NCBI RefSeq assembly: GCF_010367455.1
Contig: NZ_WRPR01000012.1
Span: 48,981-112,980 of the forward strand
Direction of reading: 5' to 3'
Length of the DNA stretch: 64,000 nucleotides
Source of the DNA: Candidatus Laterigemmans baculatus
GTDB taxonomy: Bacteria > Planctomycetota > Planctomycetia > Pirellulales > Pirellulaceae
The notes under the pieces were generated by a model, which saw nothing but the letters and a program-made list of their open reading frames with translations, did no database searches and was not told the origin of the DNA. The position numbers and the translations under genes were made by a program. Of this stretch, positions 54,481 to 62,486 are shown piece by piece; within the stretch, counting starts at the first letter, position 1; each line of letters opens with the position of its first letter.

Positions 54481-55833
54481 ATGGTCAACACGCTTTTCCT
54501 GCCTGAAATTCGCGAGATGCTGGAGACGGATAACCAGCAGGAGTTGGCTGAATTCTGCTCGGCGCTGAATCCAGGGCGGACGGCGGAGTTCATGGAGGGG
54601 CTGACCGCCACCGAGGCATGGGCGGTGCTGCGGCACGCGGATCCAGTTCGCCGCGCGGAAATCTTCAATCACTTCCAAGACGGCTGCCAGCTGGAGATTC
54701 TCGAGCACGAGCCGCCAGCCGAACTCGCCGAGTTGATCACCGAGTTGGCCGCGGACGATCGCGTCGACTTGCTGCAAGAGTTGAGTGAAGAGCGGGTCGC
54801 CGAGATCCTTCCCTTACTGCCAGCGGCCGACCGCCGCGACATCCTCCGGCTGAAATCCCACCCGGAAGGAACGGCCGGCGCGCTGATGACCAGTGAAGTC
54901 GCCAAGCTGAGCGAGCGGCTGACGATCCGCGAGGCGCTCGAAGAGCTGACCTGGCAGGGCGAAAACTGGGAGACGATCTACTACATCTATGTCGTCGATG
55001 ATGACAACGTGCTCCGCGGCGTCGTCTCGGGGCGGAAGATCATCTCGTCGCTGGCCCGGCCCAACCAGCGGTTGTGCGACTTGATGGAAACCGACGTGAT
55101 CGCCGTCCAGGTCAGCGACGACCAGGAATCGGTCGCCGAGAAAGTGGAGCGCTATGACTTATTAGCCATCCCGGTCGTCGACGCCGGACGCCACCTGCTC
55201 GGGATCATCACCCACGACGACGTGATCGATGTGTTGCGCGAGGAGTTGACCGAAGACGCCCAGCGAATCGCTGCGGTCAACCCGTTCGACGAAAGTTATT
55301 TGCGGATCAATGTGTTCACGTTGACCAGCAAGCGGGGGCCATGGCTGGGGATTCTCTTTTTTACGGCCTTGCTGACCACCTTTGCGCTGCGGGGTTATGA
55401 CGAGGAGCTGGCGCGGTTCGAGTGGCTTGTGTTATTCATCCCGCTGATCATTAGCTGTGGAGGAAACTCGGGCAGCCAAGCCGCAACGCTCGTGATCACG
55501 GCGCTGAACAGTGGCGACGTCAAACTGGCCGATTGGCTGGCGGTGTTGCTGCGGGAATTGATGATGGGTTTGATGTTGGGCGTGTTTCTCGCCACGCTTG
55601 GTTTTGGGGCCGCCTGGGTGCTCGCTCCGTCGCCGTGGGCTGCGGCCGTCTTGCCGATTACCTTGATGGGCGTTGTCCTGGCCGGCTGTTTGGCTGGTTC
55701 GATTTTGCCACTGATGTTCAAACGCTTGGGATTGGATCCCGCGCTCATGAGCACCCCGTTCGTCACGGGAATTATTGATATTCTCGGGCTGGTAATTTAT
55801 TTCAGCGTCGCAAAGCTGATGCTGTCCGACTAA
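54481..55833 (+). CDS. mgtE: Magnesium transporter MgtE
   Basis: A 450-residue MgtE channel. The cytoplasmic N domain (about 15-125) is built of helical repeats with LPAADRRDILRL and HPEGTAGALMTSEV. Two CBS domains (about 130-255) include YVVDDDNVLRGVVS and GIITHDDVIDVL. Five membrane helices (about 280-445) include the pore region SCGGNSGSQAATL and PFVTGIIDILGLVIYF. MgtE moves Mg2+ down its gradient and is gated by cytosolic Mg2+. The ATG at 54481 is preferred over a TTG four codons upstream. Its last four bases overlap the end of the convergent DUF447 gene. Confidence 0.94.
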   Translation: MVNTLFLPEIREMLETDNQQELAEFCSALNPGRTAEFMEGLTATEAWAVLRHADPVRRAEIFNHFQDGCQLEILEHEPPAELAELITELAADDRVDLLQELSEERVAEILPLLPAADRRDILRLKSHPEGTAGALMTSEVAKLSERLTIREALEELTWQGENWETIYYIYVVDDDNVLRGVVSGRKIISSLARPNQRLCDLMETDVIAVQVSDDQESVAEKVERYDLLAIPVVDAGRHLLGIITHDDVIDVLREELTEDAQRIAAVNPFDESYLRINVFTLTSKRGPWLGILFFTALLTTFALRGYDEELARFEWLVLFIPLIISCGGNSGSQAATLVITALNSGDVKLADWLAVLLRELMMGLMLGVFLATLGFGAAWVLAPSPWAAAVLPITLMGVVLAGCLAGSILPLMFKRLGLDPALMSTPFVTGIIDILGLVIYFSVAKLMLSD

Positions 55834-56393
55834 CTGCACCGCGCGGCGATATATCGTTTGAGCAGCTCGAAAGCCTGCTGCTCGTCGGGTCCAGCCGTTT
55901 TCTCGACGAGCGGTTGGAGGCGCTGGAGTTCAGCGGAAATCGCATCCGCCTCGAGCAGCGAGGTTCGCGTGGCCAGGATGGCCGCTTCGATGACCGCATG
56001 CTTCGCCCGATTGAAACCAAAGAAAGGCCGCAGCTCGCCCGAAGCGACGATCTCGCAGTGCGCGGTCGGCCGCAGCGGGTCCTCCTCCCAGCGGTTGACC
56101 GAGACCGCGAAGTATCGGCAGGCGGCGGTCAGCACGCGCCAATCGCCGCCCAGCAATTCGAAGGTCGCGGGGAGCGGATCGAGCGTCCCGGTGACGGCTT
56201 GGGCCATCAGCAACACGTCGTCGGTCACATGAATGGTGGCGCGTCCCTGGGCGCGGAGATTGTCGTAGGTTCGCGAGCCGACAAAAGGCTTGAGCGTGAA
56301 GCGGCCGAGGTCGGGAGTGACGTGCGGCCCCATCGGCGCGACGTTGAGTCTGCCGCGCTCGTCGATCGTGGTGAGAACCGCTTCGAGAATCAT
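55830..56393 (-). CDS. DUF447 family flavin-reductase-fold protein
   Basis: A 187-residue protein of DUF447. MILEAVLTTIDERGRLNVAPMGPHV is the split-barrel flavin-binding start seen in this family, with FVGSRTYDNLRAQGRATIHVTDD next and RAKHAVIEAAILATRT near the end. The start overlaps the PabA stop as ATGA, so it is coupled to pABA synthesis. DUF447 proteins occur in archaea, methylotrophs and planctomycetes that use tetrahydromethanopterin-type C1 cofactors. pABA is a precursor of that cofactor, so a role there is an attractive inference but unproven. Confidence 0.85.
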   Translation of the reverse strand: MILEAVLTTIDERGRLNVAPMGPHVTPDLGRFTLKPFVGSRTYDNLRAQGRATIHVTDDVLLMAQAVTGTLDPLPATFELLGGDWRVLTAACRYFAVSVNRWEEDPLRPTAHCEIVASGELRPFFGFNRAKHAVIEAAILATRTSLLEADAISAELQRLQPLVEKTAGPDEQQAFELLKRYIAARCS

Positions 56394-57001
56394 CGGCGGG
56401 GGAAGTTTCCAGATGGCTTTGCGAGACGCAAAAAATTCTCCAACAACTGCGCGCCCTGATCGGTCAGTACCGATTCGGGGTGGAACTGGACGCCGAACGT
56501 CGCGTGTTCGCGGTGCTGCACGGCCATCACGGTCCCCTCCTGCGTGCTGGCGGTCACGCGGAGCACCTCGGGAATCGCCGTCGGGTCGAGAACCAGCGAG
56601 TGATAGCGGGCGACCGCCAAGGGCGTGGGAAGATCAGCGAAGAGACCGCGGCCTTCGTGAGTGACGTCGGAATGACGACCGTGGACCGGCTCGCCCACAA
56701 TCACGCGGCCGCCGAACGCAGCCCCGATTGTCTGATGGCCGAGGCAGACTCCCAGGATCGGGACGCGTCCGGAGAAGCGTTCGACAACCGCCAAGGAGAT
56801 TCCAGCTTCGGCTGGACCTCGCGGTCCCGGGGAAATCACGATCGCCTCTGGCAGTCGTTGTTCGATTTCCGCCAGGGTCACTGCATCGCTACGGACGACC
56901 TCGGTGGGCTGGCCGAGCAGGCGGAAATAGCGGGCCAGGTTGTGGACGAAGGAGTCGTAGTTGTCGAGGATCAGCATGGCTTCCATCCGCTGGGCTTCCA
57001 T
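56390..57001 (-). CDS. pabA: Aminodeoxychorismate/anthranilate synthase glutaminase subunit
   Basis: A 203-residue class I glutamine amidotransferase. MLILDNYDSFVHNLARYF opens the fold, ISPGPRGPAEAG follows, PILGVCLGHQTIG carries the catalytic Cys, and GVQFHPESVLT the His-Glu pair. It supplies ammonia to the adjacent PabB-type subunit. Three in-frame ATGs lie in the first nine codons; 57001 is taken, but the third (56977), directly before MLILDN, is the usual start of the family. It is nine bases after pabB and overlaps DUF447. The tryptophan enzyme TrpG is almost identical in motifs; the neighbour favours PabA. Confidence 0.88.
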   Translation of the reverse strand: MEAQRMEAMLILDNYDSFVHNLARYFRLLGQPTEVVRSDAVTLAEIEQRLPEAIVISPGPRGPAEAGISLAVVERFSGRVPILGVCLGHQTIGAAFGGRVIVGEPVHGRHSDVTHEGRGLFADLPTPLAVARYHSLVLDPTAIPEVLRVTASTQEGTVMAVQHREHATFGVQFHPESVLTDQGAQLLENFLRLAKPSGNFPRR

Positions 57002-57010
57002 CGGCAGGGC

Positions 57011-58525
57011 TCAGATCGGCAGGGCGCGGAGCAGGCCTTCGGCTTTGTGCCACGTTTCTCGCTCTTCGCTCGATGGATCGCTCACCGCCGTGATCCCGCC
57101 GCCCACGGGGATCTGGAGGTAGCCGGCGGTTTGGGTGATCGTGCGAATCAGAATGTTGAAATCTGCCGCGCCGCCGCAACTGATATAACCGAGCGAACCA
57201 CAATAAGGTCCGCGGGGGACGCGTTCCAGGGCGGCGATCGTTCGCATCGCTTCGACCTTCGGGGCACCGGTGATGCTTCCGCCGGGGAAGCAGGCAGCGA
57301 GCAGGTCGCAGACATCCGCTTCGGGCCGGAGTTCGCCCGTGACGACCGAGACTAAGTGCTGGACGTAGGCGTACGGCTCGACGCGACAGAGTTGCTCGAC
57401 ACGGACGCTCTGATCGGTGCAGACGCGGGAGAGATCGTTCCGCATCAAGTCGACGATCATCACGTTCTCGGCCCGATCTTTCTCGCTGGCGGACAACTCC
57501 GCAGCGAGTTCCGCATCGATCTGCACATCGCCGCTGCGACGGCAGGTCCCTTTGATCGGCCGCGTCTCCACCCGCCGATCGCGGACTCGTAGGAACGTCT
57601 CGGGGCTGCTGCTGAGGACCTGAAACGTTCCCCCGTCGTAGTACCCCGCTTCGGGAGCCGAGTTCTCACGGCGGAGCCTGCGGTAGAGTTCTCCCGGCGG
57701 ATGCTGGGCCGGGAAGAGCAGACGCTGGGCGAGGTTCACTTGAAAGCAATCGCCGCGGCGGATCGATCGTACGATCTCAGCGACTGCTTCACGAAAACCT
57801 TCGGGAGAAAAGTTGCTGGTCAGTTTCGGATGCCGCTGCGTCGGGAACTGTGGAGCCAGTTGATCGACCGGGGGCAGCGACGGTCGCTGGCGAGTGGCGG
57901 AGAGTCGCGGCCAAGCGGGGGCGGCCAGCCACTGCAGCACTTGGTCGATCCGCCGGGCCGCCCGCTGGAACCGCTGCTCCGAGTCGGCCTCGGCGCGGCG
58001 CGAGCCGGCTTCGCCAGGTTCGGGAGCCTCAAAGCCTTGGCTGATGATCCAGCTCTGCCCGGTGCGGTGGTCAGTGGCCAGCGTCCAATCGTAGAGCCCC
58101 ACCGAGAGGGCGGGAGTTGGCAAATCGTGGTACCGCGTCTCAGGAATCGACTCAAACTGCCGTCCCCATTCGTAACCGAACAGCCCGGCGACGCCTCCTT
58201 GAAAGGGGGGCAGGGCGGGGTCAAACGTGCTCGGCAGGGACGCGACGAGTTGGCGGAGCGCCTCGAAAGGGGCTCGGTCACCGGGCCCTGTCACGTGCGA
58301 CTGCGTCAACCGCGCGACCGGATCAGCCGTCAGAAAGCTGTAGCGTCCGAGCGTCGGCGACGGATGGGTGACGCTATCGAACCACAGCACGCCGGGAAGG
58401 GACTGCAGGCGATCGAACGCTTCGGCCAGAGTAAACGAAGCAGGAAGCGGATGCACCAGCGGCAGCACCTCGCGGGCCGAGCGCTGGTAGCCGGCAAGGG
58501 AGGGAGGAACGACGGTCGGATTCAT
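57011..58525 (-). CDS. pabB: Aminodeoxychorismate synthase component I
   Basis: A 504-residue chorismate-binding enzyme. The C-terminal core has RRGDCFQVNLAQRLL, SSSPETFLRV, ETRPIKGTCRRS, SEKDRAENVMIVDLMRND and FPGGSITGAPKVEAM. PIKGT, with Lys instead of the Ala of anthranilate synthase (PIAGT), points to PabB, which makes 4-amino-4-deoxychorismate for pABA. The N-terminal half (WFDSVTHPSPTLGRYSFL) is the usual partner domain. It is the first gene of pabB-pabA-DUF447. The start at MNPTVVPP is chosen over a start 20 codons upstream. Confidence 0.92.
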   Translation of the reverse strand: MNPTVVPPSLAGYQRSAREVLPLVHPLPASFTLAEAFDRLQSLPGVLWFDSVTHPSPTLGRYSFLTADPVARLTQSHVTGPGDRAPFEALRQLVASLPSTFDPALPPFQGGVAGLFGYEWGRQFESIPETRYHDLPTPALSVGLYDWTLATDHRTGQSWIISQGFEAPEPGEAGSRRAEADSEQRFQRAARRIDQVLQWLAAPAWPRLSATRQRPSLPPVDQLAPQFPTQRHPKLTSNFSPEGFREAVAEIVRSIRRGDCFQVNLAQRLLFPAQHPPGELYRRLRRENSAPEAGYYDGGTFQVLSSSPETFLRVRDRRVETRPIKGTCRRSGDVQIDAELAAELSASEKDRAENVMIVDLMRNDLSRVCTDQSVRVEQLCRVEPYAYVQHLVSVVTGELRPEADVCDLLAACFPGGSITGAPKVEAMRTIAALERVPRGPYCGSLGYISCGGAADFNILIRTITQTAGYLQIPVGGGITAVSDPSSEERETWHKAEGLLRALPI

Positions 58526-58634
58526 CCCGCCCAGTTTAGGGTTTGTCCGCGATCCGAAAAGCTGACCGACGAGCGGCCTCCCCACCGACGCCCGGCCTCC
58601 CCAGCGCTTTCCTCGCCGCGTTCTCCTCGCACCG

Positions 58635-58949
58635 TTATCCCCTGGGGCCGAGCAGACCCTCGATCACGCCATCGATCGAACGGCGAAAATTGACCAGCGA
58701 TCCGTCGGCCAACAGCTCCGACTTTTGAGCTTGCACGAGCGCCGCGGCCAGGGCGCGATGCTCTTGCCAATCGGCCAAAGTGAACGAACGGATGTCGACG
58801 TAGGGATCGTCGAGCCCCTTCGTGAGTTTGGGAATCATCAGAATTCCCTCGTCCGAGTGGACCAAGTGGTAGTTCATCGCACCGGTGAGCAACACGGCCC
58901 CAGTGACCATACCGAGGAGGAACGACGTCAAGCGATTCATCAGACCCAT
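58635..58949 (-). CDS. Small membrane-anchored conserved hypothetical protein
   Basis: A 104-residue protein with one N-terminal membrane segment (TSFLLGMVTGAVLLTGAMNY, residues 8-27). A soluble part with HSDEGILMIPKLTKGLDDPY and VDIRSFTLADWQ follows. I recall similar short proteins being widespread in planctomycetes without a known function. It reads in the same direction as pabB, whose start lies 109 bases downstream. No catalytic motif is seen. Confidence 0.78.
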   Translation of the reverse strand: MGLMNRLTSFLLGMVTGAVLLTGAMNYHLVHSDEGILMIPKLTKGLDDPYVDIRSFTLADWQEHRALAAALVQAQKSELLADGSLVNFRRSIDGVIEGLLGPRG

Positions 58950-59314
58950 CCGTGAGTACTTGGAGGAGCAGGTTCTCTCCAGTAATACGAATCGCCTCCG
59001 GGTGAGGCAAGCGCGAACCTTCCGCCAAACGCGCCGCCGCAGCCGTCTTTCCTGCAGAGCCTAGTCCGGATTATTCATCAGCCGCCGGGCGCTAGCCCCC
59101 CCGGTTCCCGAAAACGGCGTGAGAACCGGACGCTAGGCTCTGTCCGAAAACCCGTAACGACACCCTCCCCCCGGGAGGGTCGCGAGGAACGAGCGGGGAG
59201 GGGGATGCGCGACATAGGGCCTCCGCGTGGCGAATCCAGGGGGCCCTCCCCGGGCCTAAGAGCCCGGCCCTCCCGGGGGGAGGGTAGTGCCAAAAGGGAG
59301 TTTTCTGACAGTGC
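58950..59314. other. Repeat-rich spacer
   Basis: No gene. 58950-59076 shows nothing notable. 59077-59136 is a CAGCCGCCGGGCGCTAGC palindromic repeat whose right arm is cut off after GGACGCTAG by the element at 59137-59314. The spacer ends at the stop codon of the exported endonuclease gene. Confidence 0.65.
59137..59314. mobile_element. MITE-like element with CTAG flanks, nested in another repeat
   Basis: The left end is GCTCTGTCCGAAAACCC and the right end GTTTTCTGACAGTGC. CTAG stands on both sides (59133-59136 and 59315-59318). The inside is a CACCCTCCC/AGGAACGAGCGGGG-type palindrome with a GGGCCTAAGAGCCC connector. It interrupts a CAGCCGCC repeat on the left, and on the right its flanking CTAG provides the TAG stop of the gene at 59315. 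No transposase is encoded. Confidence 0.75.
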
Positions 59315-60424
59315 CTAGCGGTTCGCCGGCGACTGGGGTGCGAGCACGACTTCGATCGGCAGATGGTCGCTGGCAAAACGGCCCGCTGGCGTCCGTGGAT
59401 CGAGCACCTCGTAGCTCTCTACCCGCACATTGGAACTGACCAGGATGTGATCGATCCGCTTATCGGGGTCGATTTCCCGAAACCCGTTCCAGGTTCCAGT
59501 CGGACCGGCCGGGGGCGTCGTCGTGACGCTGCGGGCGTCGTACAGCTGTCGTGATCCCGAGGGCGGGTCGGCGGCGGGGGGAGCCGTCAGCGCCTGCAGA
59601 GGAGGAGAATCGGGCCCGGCGTTCAGGTCGCCGAGCACGACGACTGGGCTCGTGGCCGGAAACGTGCCGGTCCGCTCACGAATCAGCCGTCCACTCTGCC
59701 GTCGCGCCTCGGACCCAACGTGGTCGAAGTGCGTGTTGATGATTCCCCACGAACCGCCGCTCCGCAAATCTTCGATCACCGCCCAGGTCGCAATCCGTGG
59801 CAGCTGAGCGTCCCACCCCCGGGAGCCGATTTGCTCCGGAGTCGGCGAAAGCCAAAACGTCCCGCTTTGGAGGGTCTTGAAGCGAGAGGTGCGAACGGCG
59901 AGCGGCGAGAACTCACCCGCCTCCTTGCCGTCGGTCCGCCCGACTCCGATGAAGCGGAATTCAGGCAAGGCACGCTCGAGATATCGCAGCTGGTCGACCT
60001 CAACCTCCTGCAAGCCGACGACGTCGGCCTCGCGAAGCGCCCGAGCCACCGAGTCTTGCCGAGCCGGCCAAGCATCCTCGCCGTCGCGGGCGCTGCCGTA
60101 GCGGATGTTGTACGTCAGCAACCGGATCATGGCAGTTTCTCCTTCGCGGGCTGGCGTTTCTCGCTTCTGGACTTCCTGCGCGTGAAGCGCTGTGGGGGCG
60201 TGAGACGCTGTGGGGGCGATGATGGTAGCCAGAGCAGCGAGCAGGACGATCCCGCTGAACGCGAGCCGCCGACCGAACGCGAGCCGCCGACCGAACGCGA
60301 GCCGCCGACCGAAGCCGCGCGGGCGGAGGGCGGGCCCCAGCCACCGTGCCGTTCTGAGGCGAAGGTTGGTGCTACGGCTGGTGCATCGGCTTGAGCGGCA
60401 GGGGACTGGTTCAGAGGGGACCAT
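59315..60424 (-). CDS. Exported endonuclease/exonuclease/phosphatase-family protein
   Basis: A 369-residue EEP-fold metal hydrolase (DNase I/sphingomyelinase/inositol phosphatase type). Active-site motifs are MIRLLTYNIRYG, VVGLQEVEV with the metal Glu, GIINTHFDHVG, VVVLGDLNAGPDS, RIDHILVS and FASDHLPIEVV. The N-terminal 85 residues are Arg-rich and carry three FGRRLA repeats. A hydrophobic segment (SGIVLLAALATIIAPTASHA) ending near LHAQE follows, so it is exported or anchored. Substrates could be phosphodiesters or phospholipids. The start is uncertain; ATG 60424 has GAGG nine bases upstream, and ATG 60493 is an alternative. Confidence 0.83.
   Translation of the reverse strand: MVPSEPVPCRSSRCTSRSTNLRLRTARWLGPALRPRGFGRRLAFGRRLAFGRRLAFSGIVLLAALATIIAPTASHAPTALHAQEVQKRETPAREGETAMIRLLTYNIRYGSARDGEDAWPARQDSVARALREADVVGLQEVEVDQLRYLERALPEFRFIGVGRTDGKEAGEFSPLAVRTSRFKTLQSGTFWLSPTPEQIGSRGWDAQLPRIATWAVIEDLRSGGSWGIINTHFDHVGSEARRQSGRLIRERTGTFPATSPVVVLGDLNAGPDSPPLQALTAPPAADPPSGSRQLYDARSVTTTPPAGPTGTWNGFREIDPDKRIDHILVSSNVRVESYEVLDPRTPAGRFASDHLPIEVVLAPQSPANR
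60257..60310. repeat. 18-bp tandem repeat in the signal region of the exported endonuclease gene
   Basis: Three exact copies of GAACGCGAGCCGCCGACC at 60257, 60275 and 60293. They encode repeated FGRRLA-type hexapeptides in front of the hydrophobic signal core. Copy-number change would stay in frame and lengthen only the basic n-region. Confidence 0.8.
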
Positions 60425-60613
60425 CGTCGGGAGCCTCGCGGTTGAGAGTGGGGGCTGGAGATTGGGAGGCTGGAGTTTAGCGGGATGGGGCATGGAAATT
60501 GCGACGGGGAACCGGGGCAACCGCAGGAGCGGAAGCGGACTCGCATCGAGCCCGCCCCGCATCCCCGAGGTGCCTTTTTTCTAAACCCTGTCAAACCGCG
60601 AAAGGCTCGGCTT

Positions 60614-61579
60614 ATGTTTCATCACGTCAAAGAACTCCAGTTCGATGCACGGGTGTCCGGTCCAGATCCTCGCTTTGCAAGTCTGCTCTTGGAGCAGTTC
60701 GGCGGCGGCAACGGAGAGCTGAAGGCGGCGATGCAGTACTTCGTGCAGGCTTTCTCCGCTCGGCAGCCGTACCCTGAGAAGTACGACTTGTTGATGGATA
60801 TCGCGACGGAGGAATTCAGCCATCTGGAGATCGTCGGTGCCACGATCACGATGTTGCTCGACGGCGTCAACGGCGAACTCAAAAACGCGGCCGAAGGAAA
60901 CTTCTTGACGCGGTTGATGAAGGGGAAGCAAGAAAAGGAAACGATTATTCACGATGCGATGGCGAATCCCGAGTTCCTGTGCCTCTCCGGCGGTGGCCCG
61001 ACGTTGACCAACAGCCAAGGCGTTCCCTGGCAGGGGAGTTACGTCAACGCCAATGGAGATCTCACCGTCGATCTCCGCTCCAATATCGCGGCCGAATCGC
61101 GAGCGAAAATCGTTTATGAGTATCTGATGCAGTTCACCGACGACCCGCATGTCAAGGACACACTACGGTTCTTGATGACGCGCGAAATCGCCCATTTCCA
61201 AATGTTCGGTGCGGCACTGGAAACCATCCAGCCGAACTTCCCGCCCGGAATCTTGCAGGGCGATCCGCGGCATACTCATACCTATTTCAACATGTCCAAT
61301 GGCGCGAGCGCACGCGGCCCTTGGAATGAAGGGCAGGGTCCCTGGCCGGCCGGTGAGGAATGGGTGTATGTGGAAGATCCGCTCGACCATGTTATCCAGA
61401 CGCAAGGGGGAACGAAACAAGAGATTGAAGGTTCGAAACGGACCGAAAAGGAGGTTCAAACCTTGAACCGAAATCTAAGCAAGGAGCGAAGTAAGGAAGT
61501 TTCGAGCGCGGTTCCGAAAGGCGAGAACCAGTGGTCTTGCTATCCTCAGGAAACCCTTGACAGCCCGAAATCCCGCTGA
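60614..61579 (+). CDS. Manganese catalase, second and diverged copy
   Basis: A 321-residue di-manganese catalase-family protein. Ligands are Glu35 in GELKAAMQY, Glu67 and His70 in TEEFSHLEI, then Glu in NIAAESRAK and His in TREIAHFQMF. Compared with the copy at 33081 it has an insertion near residues 95-120 and a polar tail after residue 270 rich in Lys/Glu/Gln. The start MFHHVKELQF is family-like. The stop overlaps the next ATG as TGATG, coupling it to a thioredoxin-fold protein that may help protect or repair thiols under peroxide stress. Confidence 0.9.
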   Translation: MFHHVKELQFDARVSGPDPRFASLLLEQFGGGNGELKAAMQYFVQAFSARQPYPEKYDLLMDIATEEFSHLEIVGATITMLLDGVNGELKNAAEGNFLTRLMKGKQEKETIIHDAMANPEFLCLSGGGPTLTNSQGVPWQGSYVNANGDLTVDLRSNIAAESRAKIVYEYLMQFTDDPHVKDTLRFLMTREIAHFQMFGAALETIQPNFPPGILQGDPRHTHTYFNMSNGASARGPWNEGQGPWPAGEEWVYVEDPLDHVIQTQGGTKQEIEGSKRTEKEVQTLNRNLSKERSKEVSSAVPKGENQWSCYPQETLDSPKSR

Positions 61580-62373
61580 TGCCACGCATGGAAATGCTCG
61601 AAGAAACGCGTGCTGCGACGACCGGGTTGGTCGAAATCGAATACTTCACCGACCCGCTGTGCTGTTGGAGTTGGGCTCTCGAACCGCAGTGGCGAAGATT
61701 GCGGTTCGAATTTGGAAACCAGCTCGCTTGGCGGTATCGGATGGGAGGCATGATCTCGGACTGGTCTTCCTACGATGATCCAGTCAATTCGATCCATCGT
61801 CCGTCCCAGATGGGGCCATTGTGGTTCCAAGCCCGCGAGCTATCGGGAATGCCGCTGGAGGATCGGATCTGGCTGGAGGATCCGCCAGAGTCTTCCTATC
61901 CCGGCTGCGCCGCCTTCAAGGCCGCGGAACTGCAGTCGCCGCAAGCGGGGGAGGCGTATCTCCGTCTGCTCCGCGAGGCGGCGATGTTCGGTCGCCAGAA
62001 CATTGCCCGGCAGGAGGTGTTAGAGCGGCTTGCTAGACAACTGCAGGAGGAGCAGGCCGTGGCGTTCGATGCGGAGCGGTTCGCTGAAGATTTCCAAAGT
62101 CCGGAAGTGCGGACGGCGCTTCGCGAAGACTTACGCCTGGCCCGGTATCTGGGGATCGGGCGGTATCCGAGCTTGATCCTTCGGCGACCGGGGGAGGAGC
62201 GGGGTTTGTTGCTGACCGGTTACCGCCCCTACAAGTCGCTCGTTGCGGCAGTCCGCCACGTCGACGACCGCACGCGGCCGGACCGCCGCGCCGATTCCGT
62301 GGAAGCGTACCAGGCATACTGGGGTCGGACGCTCGACCGCGAAATCGCAGAGCTGGAGAGTCCGGTGGCGTGA
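61579..62373 (+). CDS. DsbA-like thioredoxin-fold protein (FrnE/YjbH-type)
   Basis: A 264-residue cytosolic protein. VEIEYFTDPLCCWSWALEPQ holds the active-site region. The first Cys (28) is followed by Cys29, Trp and Ser, so the usual CxxC resolving Cys is Ser31. GIGRYPSLIL provides the cis-Pro loop. The middle is the helical insertion of DsbA-like isomerases such as FrnE. Without the second CxxC Cys, a classical disulfide oxidase role is unlikely; adaptor or glutathione-type transfer roles are alternatives. Translational overlap with the manganese catalase points to oxidative stress. Confidence 0.8.
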   Translation: MPRMEMLEETRAATTGLVEIEYFTDPLCCWSWALEPQWRRLRFEFGNQLAWRYRMGGMISDWSSYDDPVNSIHRPSQMGPLWFQARELSGMPLEDRIWLEDPPESSYPGCAAFKAAELQSPQAGEAYLRLLREAAMFGRQNIARQEVLERLARQLQEEQAVAFDAERFAEDFQSPEVRTALREDLRLARYLGIGRYPSLILRRPGEERGLLLTGYRPYKSLVAAVRHVDDRTRPDRRADSVEAYQAYWGRTLDREIAELESPVA

Positions 62374-62398
62374 GGCGGGGCTCGCACCAATAGAAAAC

Positions 62399-62486
62399 CC
62401 GAAGGCGGAGAGGCCCGAGGCTAGCGCCTGCGGCTCACGGATTGGCGGAGCGGCGCTGCTTTCGCGGAGCGAAAGGCGACTATGGA
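62399..62486. repeat. Two partial repeat copies between convergent genes
   Basis: 62412-62438 (GCCCGAGGCTAGCGCCTGCG + GCTC) is an inverted partial copy of the GAGCCGTAGGCGCTAGCCTC element. 62449-62483 holds a copy of the TTTCGCGGAGCGAAAGGCGAC repeat. They fill the spacer between the DsbA-like gene and the lipase gene stop. Confidence 0.65.
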
